Shown: in pieces, positions 62,480 through 64,000 of the stretch
Position numbering within the stretch: position 1 is the first letter of the stretch
Layout: each line of letters begins with the position of its first letter
Made by a program: the position numbers and the translations under genes
The notes under the pieces: generated by a model
What the model saw: only the letters and a program-made list of their open reading frames with translations
Databases searched by the model: none
Told to the model about the DNA's origin: nothing
Origin: Ichthyophis bannanicus
Taxonomy: Eukaryota > Chordata > Amphibia > Gymnophiona > Ichthyophiidae
DNA: 64,000 bases
Reading direction: 5' to 3'
NCBI GenBank assembly: GCA_033557465.1
Contig: CM066036.1
Coordinates: 588,649,574 to 588,713,573 of the forward strand

Positions 62480-62641
62480 GATTAACGCGCAGTAACGCGC
62501 CACGGCGCCCTGTAACGCTCGTTAGTTTTTGGAACGCGCGTTAGTGGTAACGATGTACCGCCCATGTCCTTATTTGGGGTTTCTGTCACTACCGCGGCTC
62601 CTAACACGAATTGCACTAACGCAGTTTAGTAAACATACTCC
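62480..62641. repeat. Right subterminal region with TAACGC words
   Basis: Repeats of TAACGCGC, GTAACGC, CGCGTTAG and TAACGAT up to the right terminus, matching the left end in style. Confidence 0.5.
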
Positions 62642-63191
62642 TAAATTTCATCTGCGATTTGGACGTCCAGTCTTCCAATTTATTGAATTCTTCGTACAAT
62701 TTTTCATAATCCTCTTCTGTTTTAACTATTTTAAATAATTGTTTGTCATCTGCAAATTTGATTACCTCACTCGATATTCCTATTTCCTGGTCTTTTATGA
62801 ATATGTTAAAAAGCAGCGGGCCCAGCACAATTCATCTTTCTCCATTGAGAAAATTGGCCATTTAGCCCTACTCTCTGTTTTCTATCTTTTAGTCAGCTCC
62901 TGATCCACAATAGTACACTGCCTCCAAAACCATGACTTTTTAATTTGGCCAAAACTCTCTAATGAGGAACCTTGTCAAAGGCTTTCTGAAAATCCAGGTA
63001 CACTATATTTACTGGTTCACTTCAGTCTACCTGTTTATTCACACCTTCAAAAAAATATAACAGATTAATAAGACAAGACTTTCCTTGGCTAAATCCATGT
63101 TGGCTTTCTCCCATTAAACCATGACTATCTACATGTTCAGTAATTTTATTCTTTATAATGGTTTCTACCATTTTGCCCAGTGTTGACATCA
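62642..63191 (-). mobile_element. CR1 fragment, middle portion
   Basis: Continues the CR1 of 55091-55958: the minus strand reads LGPLLFNIFIKDQEIGISSE and VIKFADDKQLFKIVKTEED (FADD present) at 62828-62616, then HQRLLAK-type and GFSQGKSCLINLL-type sequence. It is interrupted after TTGACATCA at 63191 and resumes at 63909. Confidence 0.88.
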
Positions 63192-63908
63192 CATAAAAAA
63201 ATGCCCCAACACTAAGCTACGGGAATACAATACATTTAGGCAACAAGGTCTCAGACTAAAATGGGGTTGTGAATCAGGTCTTATCATGCCTGATAACCAT
63301 ACACCCTTTCGCATCAATGACCTTTTGATGTCGCCTCAAAATTATTATTTTTTTCTTTTTCTTTCAAGTTTTTCAAAAACACAGCATTGATCTAACAAAA
63401 TCAGCTGTTTGTCTTTAGATATTCTGTAAATAGAAATAAAGTCTTTCTGGAATATAACGCTATGTGCTTATCTTGATGAAGATGACGACGACCCCAACGC
63501 CAATCTTCAGCGCCTGTGCGTTTCACCAATCTCTCAGTTTCCTCAGGGGGTTTACTTAAGCACTTCCAGATATTCAATATCAGCTTCAATGTTCTAGCCC
63601 GCTGCTTCAGAATGTAACTACAATATCTTGATCTACTCGTTCTGAACGCAAGTCCAGCTCTCCAAACAACACCGCGTGTTTTGAAAAACTTGAAAGAAAA
63701 AGAAAAAAGAAAAATACTTTTGAGGCGACATCAAAAGGTCATTGATGCGAAAGGGTGTATGGTTATCAGGCATGATAAGACCTGATTCACAACCCCATTT
63801 TAGTCTGAGACCTTGTTGCCTAAATGTATCGTATTCTCGTAGTTTAATGTTGGGGCATTTTTTTATGTGTTGTTAATAGTTTAGTTGCTCTGACCGCACC
63901 AATCAGTA
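63192..63908. mobile_element. Long-inverted-repeat element with 9-bp duplication
   Basis: A 717-bp insertion between copies of TTGACATCA (63183-63191 and 63909-63917). Arms of about 190 bp (63192-63382 and 63676-63868) are almost exact reverse complements, including GGTCTTATCATGCCTGATAA and TTTTGATGTCGCCTCAAAA. About 40 bp beyond the right arm is not matched on the left. The loop (63383-63675) has no gene. A 9-bp duplication is typical of Mutator-like (MULE) transposons, but the asymmetry leaves other foldback or Penelope-derived origins open. Confidence 0.7.
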
Positions 63909-64000
63909 TTGACATCAGGCTTGTCTATCTGTAGTTTCCCGGTTCACTCCTAGAACCCTTTTTAAAAACTGGTGTTACATTGGCCATTCTCCAATCACAG
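63909..64000 (-). mobile_element. CR1 fragment, 5' portion, running off the window
   Basis: Resumes with TTGACATCAGGCTTGTC and TGTAGTTTCCCGGTTCACTC, the plus-strand image of the CR1 RT N-terminal region (compare 48390-48480). It continues past the right edge. Confidence 0.85.

Larger units (their letters stand above)
55959..62641. mobile_element. Harbinger-like element, 6.7 kb, TAA duplication
   Basis: Ends GGGGTATGTTTACTAAAGTG and AGTTTAGTAAACATACTCC are inverted repeats of about 20 bp, and TAA flanks both sides within the CR1 word CACATTAAATTTCATC. The 3-bp TAA duplication and GGG...TTTACTAAA ends are typical of PIF/Harbinger. Both subterminal regions are rich in TAACGC/GCGTTA words. No transposase or Myb-like gene is recognisable, so it is non-autonomous. 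It contains a palindrome, two tRNA-like sequences, a MITE, minisatellites and hAT-like copy C. Confidence 0.8.

Noticed and set aside
63520..63546. Second hammerhead ribozyme (CTGAGGA...GAAAC on the minus strand)
   Set aside because: Stem II is at most three weak pairs, no GUC-type cleavage site follows GAAAC at the right distance, and stem I cannot be formed.

Overview
This is vertebrate nuclear DNA made almost entirely of transposable elements (TEs). I see no intact host gene, rRNA, CRISPR array or bacterial-type operon. The mix (CR1, L2, L1/Tx1-like and RTE-like LINEs, two DIRS tyrosine-recombinase retrotransposons, a Penelope-like element, and Tc1, hAT-like and Harbinger-like DNA transposons) points to an amphibian. 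The CR1 3' ends look like those of caecilians, but that is a judgement from memory and needs a database search.

Layout. 1-2.47 kb: L1-like LINE (minus) with an intact ORF1 and a gutted ORF2. 3.68-10.5 kb: DIRS element with inverted termini, a hAT-like MITE in its RNase H region, and CR1, Tx1-like and RTE-like fragments in its recombinase gene. 11.16-12.90 kb: copy A of a large hAT-like family. 12.9-17.3 kb: mostly unrecognised AT-rich DNA. 17.34-19.8 kb: Penelope-like element inside a CR1 fragment. 20.9-22.9 kb: Tc1 element inside a CR1 fragment, then a SINE. 23.3-27.1 kb: CR1 fragment and a second DIRS element. 27.1-31.1 kb: two broken L2-like LINEs (minus). 31.1-36.2 kb: CR1 (plus) split by a nearly full-length L2 (minus). 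36.2-41.3 kb: CA-rich repeat DNA split by an LTR-like insertion, copy B of the hAT-like family and an L2 tail. 41.3-45.6 kb: LINE fragments and unrecognised DNA. 45.65-53.4 kb: a decayed, intron-containing gene of an unrecognised family, with a heat-shock-element array and TATA box upstream, split by a nearly complete 5.3-kb CR1. 53.4-55.1 kb: hAT MITE and Tc1 fragment. 55.1-64.0 kb: a CR1 fragment split by a 6.7-kb Harbinger-like insertion, which itself holds a MITE and copy C of the hAT-like family, and by a 0.7-kb inverted-repeat element.

How the parts relate. Few genes here work together; the order is one of nested insertions. Many junctions can be read from target-site duplications (TSDs): TA for Tc1, TAA for the Harbinger-like element, 8 bp for the hAT-like elements, GGAAG for the full CR1. 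In several places the interrupted sequence becomes continuous when the insert and one TSD copy are removed.

Most notable: (1) the heat-shock-element array and TATA box in front of the unrecognised gene family; (2) three hAT-like copies with shared ends but very different near-perfect palindromes and a G-rich minisatellite; (3) a hammerhead-ribozyme-like fold at the 3' end of the Penelope-like element; (4) a dimeric higher-order repeat in the CR1 5' region; (5) a large Harbinger-like element carrying two inward-facing tRNA-like promoters.
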